NCBI GenBank assembly: GCA_019745775.1
Contig: JAIESR010000104.1
Coordinates: 1-52,013 of the forward strand
DNA length: 52,013 nt
Reading direction: 5' to 3'
From: Xanthobacteraceae bacterium
GTDB taxonomy: Bacteria; Pseudomonadota; Alphaproteobacteria; Rhizobiales; Xanthobacteraceae
Part shown: positions 28,307 through 37,059 of the stretch, in pieces
Numbering within the stretch: the stretch's first letter is position 1
How the letters are laid out: the number at the start of each line of letters is the position of its first letter
Program-made: the position numbers and the translations under genes
The notes under the pieces: model-generated
The model's input: only the letters and a program-made list of their open reading frames with translations
Database searches by the model: none
What the model was told of the DNA's origin: nothing

Positions 28307-28855
28307 TTAGTTGCCTCGCGCCCTGCGCACCCGCACATAGAGCGCGCCCGTGCCGCCATGGCCGGTGGCGGCATCGCCGAAGCCGACGACCAGCCCGCGG
28401 AATTCCGGCAGCGCCAGCCACATCGGTACCTGGCGCTTGAGCACGCCGCGCTCGCCGTCGCGATTGGCGCCTTTGCCGGTGATCACCAAAACGGTCTTGG
28501 CGCCGCTGTTCTGCGCCCGGTGCAGGAAACGCAGCAGCGCCGCATGCGCTTCGCTCTGGGTGCGGCCATGTAGGTCGATCCGGGCATCGATTGCCTGTGT
28601 ACCGCGCGCGAGCTTCTGCCTGTCACGGCGATCGATCGGCGCGAGCGCCGGCTCCCTGGGCTTGGGCGCGCGCTCCTGCGTTACGGCGACCGGATGCGGT
28701 GGCGCTGACGGACGAGACCTCGGTTTCGATTTCGGCTCGGGGCGCTCCGTTGGCGGCTCGGCATCCTTGCGGCGGCCCCGCAACGGCGAGACAGAGCGGG
28801 TGACGGTGCGCCACAGCGCCTTTTCCTCCGGACTAACCAGTCGCCGGCGTGACAT
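28307..28855 (-). CDS. Smr/MutS family protein
   Basis: A 182-residue protein with an N-terminal Pro/Arg-rich region and a C-terminal Smr domain (about 90-182). The motifs are IDARIDLHGRTQSEAHAALL, TVLVITGKGANRDGERGVL and GALYVRVRR. Smr domains act as nicking nucleases or RNA-binding units; the role of this stand-alone form is not settled. ATG 28855 is one base from the mltA stop, so translation is probably coupled. Confidence 0.92.
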   Translation of the reverse strand: MSRRRLVSPEEKALWRTVTRSVSPLRGRRKDAEPPTERPEPKSKPRSRPSAPPHPVAVTQERAPKPREPALAPIDRRDRQKLARGTQAIDARIDLHGRTQSEAHAALLRFLHRAQNSGAKTVLVITGKGANRDGERGVLKRQVPMWLALPEFRGLVVGFGDAATGHGGTGALYVRVRRARGN

Positions 28856-28856
28856 G

Positions 28857-30251
28857 TCACGAGCTTTGTTTGGGCTTCGCCTTGCCCTTCGCTTCCGGCT
28901 GCTTCGCTGGTGCCGCCTTGTCCTTTCCTTCGGCCTTCGCCTTAGCCCTGGGATCGGCTTTGGACTTGTCGCCCTTGGCTTTGGCCTGCTTATCGTCCTC
29001 TGGCGGAATTTGTGGCTTCGGCTTCGGCAACGGCATGGCGCGGCCGGCTTCGATCATGTCGAGTTCGCGCGGTAGCAGCATCACGAAGCGGCCCTGCTGG
29101 CGGATGCGCCCGGCAATCGCGCCAGCTTCCTTGCCGGCGCCGAAATAGAGATCGGCCCGTGCCGGTCCGATGATCGCCGAGCCGGTGTCCTGCGACACCA
29201 TCAACCGGCGGAAACGGTCCTTCGTGCGCGCGCCCTCGATCGGCAGTTCGGCGTCGATGAAGAACGGCGTCCCATAGACGTGAATGCGATCGACCGCGAT
29301 CGAACGTCCCGGCGTGAGCGGCACGCCTTGTGCGCCCGCCGGCTCGGCGTCGACGTTGAGCCCGGTGATGCGGAAGAACACGAACGACTTGTTGGTGCCG
29401 CGCACTTCCTTGGCCTGATCGGGATTCTTTGCCATCCACTGGCTGATGCGGTCCATCGACATTTCTTCACGCGGGACCAGACCGCGCTCGATCAGGATGC
29501 GCCCGACCGCGGTGTAGGAATGGCCGTTGTGGGCGTCGTAGTTGATCCGAAGCATCGTTCCGTCTTCAAGGCGCACGCGCGCGGAGCCTTGAATCTGGAT
29601 GGTCATCGCCTCCCAGTGATCCTTGAGCCAGGCGATCTCGAGCCGCTGTCCGTCGAGCGCGCCGTTCTCGATCGCGCCGCGATCGAAATAGGGTTCGACC
29701 TGTTTCTTGGCATTGAACCGGCCGATGTTCCCTCGGTTGGGTAACGAGGTCTTCGGCGCCACCTTGCCATTGACCAACATGTCGCCGGGGCGGCGATAGA
29801 GGGGGGCCGAGAATTCCGGGCTGGGGAAGCGCGAGCCATCGACAATCGGCTCATAGTAGCCGGTCAGCAGGCCGGTCTTCTCGCCGAGCTTGGCGATCCG
29901 CACCGGCTGGAAATTCTTCTCGAAGAATTCGCGCGCCTTCGCTTTGTCGTTGGCGAGAGCGCCGGCTGAAGCCGCGCGCTGGCACACAGCGCGCAACGCC
30001 TGATGGATCGGCCGGCTGTCGGCGGCCGCGCGGCGCGCGAGGAAGGGATTGCAGCTGACGCGGAAAGTGCCAAACGCCGCGGCGTGATCATCATCGGCCC
30101 AGCCGTCGACGTCGGACCATTCGATCGGCTCGAGCTGAGTATCCGGCGCTTGGAGCGGGTCGACGTCGCGCGCGGCAAGCGGCAGCGCAGCCAGGAGGGC
30201 GATCGTCACGACAGCGGCTGATTGGGAGATGATGCGAAGCCGCCGCGACAT
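28857..30251 (-). CDS. mltA: Membrane-bound lytic murein transglycosylase A (MltA)
   Basis: Cleaves peptidoglycan glycan strands to 1,6-anhydro ends. Signal peptide with core SAAVVTIALLAALPLAARD and no lipobox, so it is probably periplasmic rather than lipid-anchored. The MltA barrel spans roughly 100-330 (LLTGYYEPIVDGS, IQIQGSARVRLEDG, YDAHNGHSYTAVGRIL). The 3D domain holds the catalytic Asp in VSQDTGSAIIGPARADLYFG. After residue about 405 comes a Lys/Ala/Pro-rich tail of 58 residues, unlike E. coli MltA, that could bind peptidoglycan or nucleic acid. It lies downstream of the tim44-like gene (14 bases) and upstream of smr. Confidence 0.95.
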   Translation of the reverse strand: MSRRLRIISQSAAVVTIALLAALPLAARDVDPLQAPDTQLEPIEWSDVDGWADDDHAAAFGTFRVSCNPFLARRAAADSRPIHQALRAVCQRAASAGALANDKAKAREFFEKNFQPVRIAKLGEKTGLLTGYYEPIVDGSRFPSPEFSAPLYRRPGDMLVNGKVAPKTSLPNRGNIGRFNAKKQVEPYFDRGAIENGALDGQRLEIAWLKDHWEAMTIQIQGSARVRLEDGTMLRINYDAHNGHSYTAVGRILIERGLVPREEMSMDRISQWMAKNPDQAKEVRGTNKSFVFFRITGLNVDAEPAGAQGVPLTPGRSIAVDRIHVYGTPFFIDAELPIEGARTKDRFRRLMVSQDTGSAIIGPARADLYFGAGKEAGAIAGRIRQQGRFVMLLPRELDMIEAGRAMPLPKPKPQIPPEDDKQAKAKGDKSKADPRAKAKAEGKDKAAPAKQPEAKGKAKPKQSS

Positions 30252-30265
30252 CGCTGCCTGCCCGG

Positions 30266-30967
30266 TTACTGTCCGGCTTCGGTCGCGACGAGCTTCCAGT
30301 TGGGATCACGCGACGAAACGTCACGCGCGAAGGTCCAGACGTCGGTAACGTCAGTGACCTTGTCGGGATTGCCATCGATCACGTTGCCGTTGCGGTCGCG
30401 CGTGACGGACACGAGCTGCGACACGAACCGGACGGTGACCTGCGCCGTCGGCCCGCGTACTTCGGCACCGGTAATGTCGGAGCGGTCGATTGAGACAAAC
30501 CGGGTCTCGGCCGCCTCGCCCTTGGTCTCGCGTTCGCGGATCGCCTGGTCGAATCCATCGTACACGTCCTTCGACAGCAGATTCCGCAGCGAACGGCGGT
30601 CGCCTTCGGCATAGGCGGTGACGATCATCTCATAGGCCTGGCGCGCGCCCGCGACGAAATGCTTGGCATCGAAGGTCGGGTCACCCTGCGCGATGGCGTC
30701 GAGCCCGGCGGCGATCGCCGAGCCAGGCTCCGCAATCCCCTTCCAGCGCTCGACCGGATCCGCGGGTGGCGTCGATGCCGGGGCCGTCTCCCCACCACGC
30801 CCGGGCAGCGCGACGACATTGTCGTTCGAGCCGCGCACCGCGTCGCGCGCTGAATAGGGATCATAAGGGGGCCGCTCGCGCCCGGTGCGTTGACCCAGCA
30901 CGCTCCGCAGGCGGAGGAAAATGAACACCGCCAGCGCCAGGAAAATGATGGTGTAGATATCGAACAC
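30266..30967 (-). CDS. Tim44/TimA family membrane-anchored protein
   Basis: A 233-residue protein with one N-terminal membrane helix (IYTIIFLALAVFIFLRLRSV), a proline-rich linker and a C-terminal Tim44-like domain (about 90-230: FDAKHFVAGARQAYEMIVTAYAEG, RRSLRNLLSKDVYDGF, VWTFARDVSSRDPNWKLVAT). Bacterial relatives are thought to be ancestral to mitochondrial Tim44 and may act in envelope assembly. The tim44-mltA-smr run on one strand, divergent from fxsA-secB, is conserved in Rhizobiales. Confidence 0.93.
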   Translation of the reverse strand: MFDIYTIIFLALAVFIFLRLRSVLGQRTGRERPPYDPYSARDAVRGSNDNVVALPGRGGETAPASTPPADPVERWKGIAEPGSAIAAGLDAIAQGDPTFDAKHFVAGARQAYEMIVTAYAEGDRRSLRNLLSKDVYDGFDQAIRERETKGEAAETRFVSIDRSDITGAEVRGPTAQVTVRFVSQLVSVTRDRNGNVIDGNPDKVTDVTDVWTFARDVSSRDPNWKLVATEAGQ

Positions 30968-31188
30968 GTCGCGCTATCTCGGCTGCCGAGGACCGGAACC
31001 ACGGGGATCGTCGGCCAGCCCGCAGACGAACAATCTACGGAGCGGAAGTCGGTTCCCGCGCTATTATGTAAGCACGCGACCGATTTGATCCAGTGGCGTG
31101 CGCCGAACAGCCGGCGCAGGTCGCTCAAGAGCGGACCATAGACGATCCCGGCCGCGCCGCCAACATCGTCGGCACGAGATTTATAGCG

Positions 31189-31659
31189 ATGTCATTGGTA
31201 AAATGGGGCTTTATTGGGCTGTTCCTGCTCCCCCTTGCGGAGATGGGCGCGTTTGTCGCCGTCGCGCTCGCGATCGGGTGGATTCCGACCGCCTGCCTTT
31301 TTCTCGCCACGTCGATTCTTGGCCTTCTGATCCTGCGGCGGTCGGGCCGTGGTGACCTCGATCGCTTCCGCGACGCCTTCCGGCGGGATGGGCTCCGGGC
31401 GATCCATCTCGAAAGTCCCGGGCTCGGTCCCATTCTCGGTGGGATTCTCCTTCTATTTCCGGGTTTTATTACCGACCTCCTGGGCGCCTCGCTGCTGGTC
31501 CCGGCGATCCGCCGCAGACTGCGTGGGCTGATCGCGCGCGCCCGCGAGACCCATCGCCGGCAGCGCGATCCCTCGGTCATCGACCTGACGCGCAAGGAGT
31601 GGCATCAAGTCTCCGAAAAGCCGATCAAAGAGGGGCGGCCACGCAAGCGCGTGAGATAG
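31189..31659 (+). CDS. fxsA: FxsA family membrane protein
   Basis: A 156-residue inner-membrane protein of the FxsA family; E. coli FxsA relieves F exclusion of phage T7. Hydrophobic segments: VKWGFIGLFLLPLAEMGAFV, WIPTACLFLATSILGLLIL and GPILGGILLLFPGFITDLLG. A basic soluble tail follows. ATG 31189 places the first helix at the N-terminus; the longer in-frame extension lacks support. Confidence 0.92.
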   Translation: MSLVKWGFIGLFLLPLAEMGAFVAVALAIGWIPTACLFLATSILGLLILRRSGRGDLDRFRDAFRRDGLRAIHLESPGLGPILGGILLLFPGFITDLLGASLLVPAIRRRLRGLIARARETHRRQRDPSVIDLTRKEWHQVSEKPIKEGRPRKRVR

Positions 31660-31667
31660 GGCAATCC

Positions 31668-31708
31668 TTGTCGGGCCGGAGCCGGCGTGTTAGCCACGCC
31701 GCCGACAA
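31668..31708. terminator. Hairpin between fxsA and secB
   Basis: Nested inverted repeats: TTGTCGG (31668-31674) pairs with CCGACAA (31702-31708), and inside GGCGTG (31684-31689) pairs with CACGCC (31695-31700). There is no T run. It may end fxsA transcription or shape the secB leader, whose GGAGGT lies just downstream. Confidence 0.35.
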
Positions 31709-31744
31709 ATGTGACCGGGTAGCCGGTGCGGAGGTAACGATCCG

Positions 31745-32260
31745 ATGACGTTCACAAACAACAACGGCAATGGCGCCCCGCCGCCGTCGGCTGGTCCGCA
31801 AAATCAGGCCCAGCTTCCGCAGCTCAACGTGCTCGGCCAGTACGTCAAGGATTTCTCGTTCGAGAATCCAAACGCGCCGCGCTCGCTGGCGCCAAACCAG
31901 GAACAGCCGCAGCTCAATGTCCAGATCAACGTCGGCGTCGCTCAGCTGGCGGCCACCGACTACGAGGTGACGCTGAAGCTCGAGGGCAAGGCGGAATCCC
32001 AGGGCATGGTGCTGTTCGCCTTCGACCTGACCTTCTGCGGCATGTTTCGCATCCAGAACATTCCGCAGGAGCACGTCCAGCCGATGGTCATGATCGAGTG
32101 CCCGCGGCTCCTGTTCCCATTCGCGCGCGAGATCGTCGCGACCGCGGTCCGCAACGGCGGTTATGCCCCGTTCCTGCTCGATCCGGTCGATTTCGTTTCG
32201 CTGTATCACCAGCGGCTGGCCCAGCAACAGCAGCAGCCGCAATTCACGATGCCGACGTAA
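31745..32260 (+). CDS. secB: Protein-export chaperone SecB
   Basis: A tetrameric cytoplasmic chaperone that keeps preproteins unfolded and hands them to SecA. 171 residues: [56 protein letters not shown] and [20 protein letters not shown], with the Gln-rich tail typical of alphaproteobacterial SecB. GGAGG lies upstream of ATG 31745. Confidence 0.97.
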   Translation: MTFTNNNGNGAPPPSAGPQNQAQLPQLNVLGQYVKDFSFENPNAPRSLAPNQEQPQLNVQINVGVAQLAATDYEVTLKLEGKAESQGMVLFAFDLTFCGMFRIQNIPQEHVQPMVMIECPRLLFPFAREIVATAVRNGGYAPFLLDPVDFVSLYHQRLAQQQQQPQFTMPT

Positions 32261-32274
32261 CGACGCCTTTGCTG

Positions 32275-32321
32275 CGCATGATCTAGTCCGAAAACCGGTT
32301 CCCACTTTTCGGGATCATGCG
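32275..32321. repeat. Rhizobiales palindromic repeat between secB and dnaQ
   Basis: CGCATGATC (32275-32283) and GATCATGCG (32313-32321) are a perfect inverted repeat. Inside them CGAAAA and TTTTCG pair around ACCGGTTCCC-type sequence. I recognise the motif CCGAAAACCGGTTCCCACTT as a very common interspersed palindrome of Rhizobiales genomes. It sits exactly in the gap between two convergent genes, where it could act as a bidirectional terminator. Confidence 0.8.
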
Positions 32322-33020
32322 TTACGTCCGCGCGTCGTATTCCCGCCAGATCGCCTTGTCGCCGAGTGTAGCGATGAAGGCCGCGTGCGCTTCAAGCTCC
32401 GCATCGGAGAGTCGCGACGGCAGTGCCACCGGGCGCTGCTCCACGACAATCGCCTTGGCGCCGGTTGCCGCCATGGCGCGGCCGGCCTCCACCAGGATGA
32501 GGGACGCCTGCCGGCCGCCGATCATTTCGATATAGACTTCGGCCAACAACTCGGCGTCGAGCAGCGCGCCGTGCTTGGTGCGCCGTGAATTGTCGATGCC
32601 GTAACGCTGGCACAGGTGATCGAGTCCGTTCGGGCCCCCCGGATGCCGGCGCCGCGCCAGCAGCAGCGTATCGACCAGGCGCTCGCGGCCGATCAGGGCC
32701 TTCCTGCAGCGCTCGAGCTCGGCATTGAGGAATCCGAGATCGAAATTGGCGTTGTGCGCGACCAGCGGCGCGTCGCCGATGAACGCGACCAGCTCCTCGC
32801 AGATTTCATGGAAGAACGGCTTGTCCCCAAGGAACTCCGCTGACAGGCCGTGGACGTTGAACGCCTCGGCCGGCATATCGCGTTCCGGATTGAGGTACTT
32901 GTGAAAGACCTTGCCACTGGGGAAGCGGTTCACGAGCTCGATGCAGCCGATCTCAACCAGGCGATGCCCCTGATAGGGATCAAGGCCGGTCGTTTCGGTA
33001 TCGAGCACGATCTCGCGCAT
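32322..33020 (-). CDS. dnaQ: DNA polymerase III epsilon subunit (3'-5' exonuclease)
   Basis: The proofreading subunit of the replicative polymerase. 232 residues with all three exonuclease motifs: REIVLDTETTGLDPYQG (Exo I, D-x-E), VAHNANFDLGFLNAEL (Exo II) and HGALLDAELLAEVYIEM (Exo III, H and D). The stop codon abuts the palindromic repeat. Part of the leftward dnaQ-coaE-maf-PPSR block. Confidence 0.96.
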   Translation of the reverse strand: MREIVLDTETTGLDPYQGHRLVEIGCIELVNRFPSGKVFHKYLNPERDMPAEAFNVHGLSAEFLGDKPFFHEICEELVAFIGDAPLVAHNANFDLGFLNAELERCRKALIGRERLVDTLLLARRRHPGGPNGLDHLCQRYGIDNSRRTKHGALLDAELLAEVYIEMIGGRQASLILVEAGRAMAATGAKAIVVEQRPVALPSRLSDAELEAHAAFIATLGDKAIWREYDART

Positions 33021-33041
33021 TGCATGGAGTCCAAAAACGAA

Positions 33042-33638
33042 TCAGGTTCGTTTTGGCATTGTAGCAACCTTGCGCAAGATCTCCTGGACCTGTGCGCGGG
33101 CATCCTCGAACCCGCGCGACGTATCCACGATGAAATCGGCGCGCAGCCGCTTCTCGGAGTCGGGCATTTGGCGCGCTAGCATGGCTTGCAGCCGTTGCTC
33201 GGTCATCCCCGGCCGCTCGAGCACCCGGGCGCGCTGCACCTCGGCCGGCGCCGTCGCCACCACGACCGCGTCGACGCGACTGTCACCGCCGGTCTCGAAC
33301 AGCAACGGAATGTCGAGGAGCACCACCGGCACGCCTTTCGCTTGCGCCTCTTCGAGGAATCGCCGCTCCGCGTCCCACACCAGCGGGTGGACGATTGCCT
33401 CCAGCTGCCGCAGAGCCGCGAGATCCCCCATCACCCGGGAGCCGAGTTTGACGCGGTCGACCTTGCCATCCGCCGTGGTTCCGGGAAACGCCGCTTCAAT
33501 CAGTGGAACCGCTTCATTCTCATAGAGACGATGCACGACCGAATCGGAGTCATGGACCGGCACCCCTTCCTCGGCAAAGAAGCGCGCGGTGGTCGATTTG
33601 CCCATGGCAACCGAGCCGGTCAGGCCAAGGACGAACAT
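33042..33638 (-). CDS. coaE: Dephospho-CoA kinase
   Basis: Last step of coenzyme A synthesis. 198 residues: P-loop FVLGLTGSVAMGKSTTARFF, EEGVPVHDSDSVVHRLY, VHPLVWDAERRFLEE, VVLLDIPLLFETGGDSRVD and a lid RMTEQRLQAM-like region followed by FIVDTS. It lies 11 bases after maf; in related genomes aroE is usually between them, but there is no room for it here. Confidence 0.96.
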   Translation of the reverse strand: MFVLGLTGSVAMGKSTTARFFAEEGVPVHDSDSVVHRLYENEAVPLIEAAFPGTTADGKVDRVKLGSRVMGDLAALRQLEAIVHPLVWDAERRFLEEAQAKGVPVVLLDIPLLFETGGDSRVDAVVVATAPAEVQRARVLERPGMTEQRLQAMLARQMPDSEKRLRADFIVDTSRGFEDARAQVQEILRKVATMPKRT

Positions 33639-33648
33639 GTTTCCTCGC

Positions 33649-34257
33649 TCATTCGCTCAGCACGCCCTCGCGGCGCAACGCGTCGAGCACCGGCAACAGC
33701 GGCAGGCCCAGAATGGTGGAATGGTCGCCCTCGATCCGCTCGAACAGTTGCACACCCACGCCTTCGACCTGATAGGCGCCAACACTCGCCGTCACAGCAT
33801 GACCCGCCGCATCGAGGTAGGCCTCCAGGAACGCGTCGGAGAACGCGCGCATGGTCAGCCGCGCCACCGCGCAATGCTCGAACACTGGACTCCCGTTCCG
33901 CACGATTGCAACTGCCGAATGAAGCGTGTGCAGGTGTCCCCGCAAGGCTTTCAGCTGGTCGCGCGCAGTAGCTCGATCGGGGGGCTTGGAGAACCGCCGT
34001 TGTCCCAGCGCCAGTGTTTGATCCGCGCCGAGCACCAGCCGGCCGGGCCGCAACGCCGACGTCGCAATGGCCTTCTCCCGCGCCAGCAAGCCCGCGACCG
34101 CGCCGGGATCGGCAAGGTCGATCTTTGCCTCGACACCCCGCTCATCGATATCGGCCGCCAGCACCTCGATCGGAATCGCTGCGTCCCTCAACAATGCACG
34201 CCGGCTCCCGCTCTTGGAAGCCAGCACAAGCGGCTGATCGGCAAGCCAGAGCGACAT
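33649..34257 (-). CDS. Maf family nucleotide pyrophosphatase
   Basis: Maf proteins hydrolyse modified or canonical nucleoside triphosphates to monophosphates. The 202 residues show LVLASKSGSRRALLRDAAI (start loop), LAADIDERG, LVLGADQTLAL, TKPPD-like SKPPDRATARDQL, SVGAYQVEGVGVQLFERIEG and ILGLPLLPVLDALR. Base specificity cannot be decided. It follows the PPSR gene by six bases. Confidence 0.93.
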   Translation of the reverse strand: MSLWLADQPLVLASKSGSRRALLRDAAIPIEVLAADIDERGVEAKIDLADPGAVAGLLAREKAIATSALRPGRLVLGADQTLALGQRRFSKPPDRATARDQLKALRGHLHTLHSAVAIVRNGSPVFEHCAVARLTMRAFSDAFLEAYLDAAGHAVTASVGAYQVEGVGVQLFERIEGDHSTILGLPLLPVLDALRREGVLSE

Positions 34258-34263
34258 GACGAT

Positions 34264-35103
34264 CTAAGCCACCGGCTGCCGGCGCCGCTCGGTCAGCAGG
34301 CTCAGCACTGCCGCGGCGGTTTCCTCAATCGAACGGCGCGTCACGTCGATGATCGGCCAGCTGTGCTTGGCGCAAAGCTTGCGGGAGAACGCGACTTCCT
34401 CGGCAACGGCTTTCCGGTCGATGTATTGATCTTCGTCGTGATGCGCCTTGAGCCCCAGCAAACGGTTCTGCCGAATCTGAACAATGCGTTCGGGGCTGGC
34501 GTAGAGCCCCACCACCAGCGGCCGCGACAGCGCTTCCACCGATGGCGCCACCGGTATCCCCGGCACCAGCGGCACATTGCCGGTCTTCACGCCCCGATTG
34601 GCAAGATAGATCGACGTCGGCGTCTTCGATGTGCGCGACACGCCGACCAGAACGACATCGGCATCTTCCAAGTCCTCGATGTGCTGCCCGTCATCGTGCA
34701 GCATCGTGTAGTTGAGCGCATCGATGCGCTTGAAGTACTCGGCATTGAGTGTGTGCTGAGCGCCTACCCGATGGCTGGTCTCGGCGCCGAGATACGACTG
34801 CAGCAACGCCAGCACCGGGCCTAGAATCGACAGGCAAGGCACGCTCAACTCGCGGCAATGGTCCTCGAGCCGCTTTGCAAGGTCTTCCTCCACCAGCGTG
34901 TAGAGCACGATGCCGGGAGCTTCCTCGATTTCGGCCAGGACCCGATCGAGCTGTTTATGAGTCCGTACCAGGGGATAGGCGTGTTCGACCGGCAGCATCT
35001 TGGTGTATTGCACGGTTGCCGCGCGCGCGACCGTGGTCAATGTCTCGCCGGTCGCATCCGAAACGAGATGCAGGTGAAAGTAGCTGCCGGTCCGGTTGGG
35101 CAT
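34264..35103 (-). CDS. Pyruvate, phosphate dikinase/PEP synthase regulatory protein (PPSR, DUF299)
   Basis: A bifunctional kinase/pyrophosphorylase that inactivates or reactivates pyruvate-dikinase-type enzymes. ATG 35103 gives 279 residues, the family size; the in-frame extension to 35208 is rejected. It shows [20 protein letters not shown], the ADP-binding loop [30 protein letters not shown] and [20 protein letters not shown]299 genes next to hemE flank the chromosomal origin in several alphaproteobacteria, which gives the intergenic region to its right special interest. Confidence 0.94.
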   Translation of the reverse strand: MPNRTGSYFHLHLVSDATGETLTTVARAATVQYTKMLPVEHAYPLVRTHKQLDRVLAEIEEAPGIVLYTLVEEDLAKRLEDHCRELSVPCLSILGPVLALLQSYLGAETSHRVGAQHTLNAEYFKRIDALNYTMLHDDGQHIEDLEDADVVLVGVSRTSKTPTSIYLANRGVKTGNVPLVPGIPVAPSVEALSRPLVVGLYASPERIVQIRQNRLLGLKAHHDEDQYIDRKAVAEEVAFSRKLCAKHSWPIIDVTRRSIEETAAAVLSLLTERRRQPVA

Positions 35104-35259
35104 GGCCTGGGAAAGCCTGTGAACTCGAGCAGGGTCTCTGGGGACAAGGCCATGCCATGGGGGCCACTGGGTGCGCAAGGCGCACAAGGGCCGGCTCTCC
35201 GTCCACATTGCTGCCGTAGTGAATGAATTTGCGACCTAACCGCAGCCGCTGTGGTGATA

Positions 35260-35268
35260 TGTGGATGG
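35260..35268 (-). promoter_or_regulatory. DnaA-box-like site 1
   Basis: TGTGGATGG on the plus strand; its complement CCATCCACA matches the DnaA-box core ATCCACA. Confidence 0.4.
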
Positions 35269-35378
35269 ATCGCGGCCTACTTGACCTGACCGGAGAGAAA
35301 CCCGCCTATTGCGGGCGTATGTCACGCCCCCCGTATTCGATGCTGCGATGGGAGAAATAACCGGCGCTGTGCAAACGA

Positions 35379-35387
35379 TGTGGATCA
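35379..35387 (-). promoter_or_regulatory. DnaA-box-like site 2 (G-box form)
   Basis: TGTGGATCA; its complement TGATCCACA is identical to the G-box bound by DnaA at the Caulobacter origin. Confidence 0.5.
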
Positions 35388-35411
35388 GCTGTGAGCCATG
35401 AGTCGTGAGTC

Positions 35412-35420
35412 CAATCCACA
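35412..35420 (+). promoter_or_regulatory. DnaA-box-like site 3
   Basis: CAATCCACA, with the DnaA-box core in the opposite orientation to sites 1 and 2, directly before the A/T-rich tract that could be the unwinding region. Confidence 0.42.
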
Positions 35421-35486
35421 ACCCAACTAAAACAACAGGAAGAATCTTTAAGTTATCTTGGTGAGCAAGACCGATAGGCCCAGCGC

Positions 35487-36512
35487 GTGGACAAACCCAT
35501 TATCAATGTTCTGGGCGGAAGCTCCCGGAAACCGCCGCCGGTCTGGTTGATGCGCCAAGCGGGACGGTACCTGCCGGAATATCGCGCACTGCGCGAGCGA
35601 GCCGGAGGCTTTCTCGATCTCGTCTATAATCCGGAACTGGCTGCCGAGGTTACGCTGCAGCCGATACGGCGATTCGGTTTCGACGCCGCGATCCTGTTCT
35701 CGGATGTCCTGGTGGTGCCGCACGCGCTCGGACAATCGGTGACGTTTGCGGCTGGCGAGGGACCCTTGCTCGAGCCGATCAGCGATCGTACCGGTTTTGA
35801 ACGGCTGACGTCGGATATCGATCATGGGATTCTGGCGCCGGTCTATGAAACGGTACGGCGCGTGAGAACAGCGTTGCCGCCGGCAGTCGCGCTGCTGGGT
35901 TTTTGCGGCGCGCCCTGGACGGTCGCGACCTACATGGTTGCGGGGCGAGGGACGCCGGACCAGGCGCCGGCGCGATTATTCGCCTATCGGGATGCTGCTG
36001 CCTTCGACGTGTTGATGGATGTGCTGGTCGAAGCATCGGCGAGCTATTTGGTGCGGCAGCTTCGGTCCGGCGCCGACGCGGTGCAGATTTTCGATACCTG
36101 GGCGGGCGCTCTGCCGCCGGCGGAGTTCGCGCGCTGGTGCATCGCGCCGACAAAACGCATCGTCACGATGGTGCGGTCACAGGTGCCCGGCGCAAAGATC
36201 ATCGGTTTTCCGCGCGGCGCCGGCAGCCAGCTGCCGCGCTACGTTGTCGAGACTGGCGTCGACGCCGCCGGTCTCGATTGGATGATCGACAAGGATTTTG
36301 CGCGGGAACGCGTGCAAAGCACGGTGCCGGTGCAGGGCAATCTCGATCCACTGGTGTTGCTTGCGGGCGGCGTTGCACTGGATCGTGCAGTTGATGCGGT
36401 CATGGAGGCCTTTGCGGAGCGGCCGTTCATTTTCAATCTCGGACACGGCATTCTGCCGGAGACGCCGATCGCCCATGTTGAGCAGATGCTCAAGCGCGTC
36501 CGTGGCTCTTGA
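35487..36512 (+). CDS. hemE: Uroporphyrinogen decarboxylase
   Basis: Decarboxylates uroporphyrinogen III to coproporphyrinogen III in heme synthesis. 341 residues from GTG 35487: [20 protein letters not shown] (active-site Arg loop), [15 protein letters not shown] (catalytic Asp), [59 protein letters not shown] and [20 protein letters not shown]. It is followed by hemJ after 19 bases, so two heme genes form a unit with rho downstream. Confidence 0.97.
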   Translation: MDKPIINVLGGSSRKPPPVWLMRQAGRYLPEYRALRERAGGFLDLVYNPELAAEVTLQPIRRFGFDAAILFSDVLVVPHALGQSVTFAAGEGPLLEPISDRTGFERLTSDIDHGILAPVYETVRRVRTALPPAVALLGFCGAPWTVATYMVAGRGTPDQAPARLFAYRDAAAFDVLMDVLVEASASYLVRQLRSGADAVQIFDTWAGALPPAEFARWCIAPTKRIVTMVRSQVPGAKIIGFPRGAGSQLPRYVVETGVDAAGLDWMIDKDFARERVQSTVPVQGNLDPLVLLAGGVALDRAVDAVMEAFAERPFIFNLGHGILPETPIAHVEQMLKRVRGS

Positions 36513-36531
36513 CCGGTGAGGGGTTGCGCAT

Positions 36532-37059
36532 ATGGACCAGAAAGTTCAACCGTCAAAGCCATGGCTTGGTGCTGTCATCGCTCTGGCGATCACGGCAGTG
36601 CTGCTGGCGGTGCTTGTGCTGTGGCGGCCATCTGCGCTCTACTTGTGGCTCAAGGCGCTGCACGTCATCGCGGTGATCGCCTGGATGGCGGGGATGCTCT
36701 ACCTGCCGCGTCTGTTCGTCTATCACTGCGAGGCCGAACCAGGCTCGAAGCAATCCGAGACCTTCAAGGTGATGGAGCGCCGGCTGCTCACCGCGATCAT
36801 CAATCCAGCGATGGTCGCGACTTGGGTGCTCGGCGTCTGGCTCGCGTGGGATGCCGGCCTGTATCATGCGCGCTGGCTACAGGCCAAGTTTGTACTGGTC
36901 ATCGCAATGTCGGCGATCCACGGGATGTTCGTTCGCTACGTCCGCGACTTCGCGCTTGATCGCAACCAGCACACCCAGCGCTTCTACCGAATCATCAACG
37001 AAGTCCCGACGCTCCTGATGATCGGTACCGTCATCCTCGTGGTGGTGAAGCCGTTCTAG
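36532..37059 (+). CDS. hemJ: Protoporphyrinogen oxidase HemJ
   Basis: A b-heme membrane enzyme that oxidises protoporphyrinogen IX to protoporphyrin IX. 175 residues with four or five helices: WLGAVIALAITAVLLAVLVL, LYLWLKALHVIAVIAWMAGM with the conserved His, LPRLFVYH, MVATWVLGVWLAWDAG, LQAKFVLVIAMSAIHGMFVR and EVPTLLMIGTVILVVVKPF. GAGGGG lies upstream of ATG 36532. The pairing with hemE supports the assignment. Confidence 0.95.
   Translation: MDQKVQPSKPWLGAVIALAITAVLLAVLVLWRPSALYLWLKALHVIAVIAWMAGMLYLPRLFVYHCEAEPGSKQSETFKVMERRLLTAIINPAMVATWVLGVWLAWDAGLYHARWLQAKFVLVIAMSAIHGMFVRYVRDFALDRNQHTQRFYRIINEVPTLLMIGTVILVVVKPF

Larger units (their letters stand above)
35104..35486. other. oriC: Putative chromosomal replication origin (PPSR-hemE intergenic region)
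   Basis: A 383-base gap between divergent PPSR and hemE genes. Seen in the sequence: three sites with the core ATCCACA (35260-35268, 35379-35387, 35412-35420), a hairpin GTGCGC-AAG-GCGCAC at 35171-35185, a CCCGC-CTATT-GCGGG hairpin at 35301-35315, and an A/T-rich tract around 35421-35460 ending in TTTAAGTTATCTTGG. Known: in Caulobacter and several other alphaproteobacteria the origin lies beside hemE. Inference: this is oriC. The hemE promoter must also lie here. Neighbouring genes run outward on both sides, as expected around an origin. Confidence 0.6.

Noticed and set aside
35104-35208. Extension of the PPSR protein beginning MWTESRPLC
   Set aside because: It lacks family similarity; the conserved N-terminus begins at ATG 35103.
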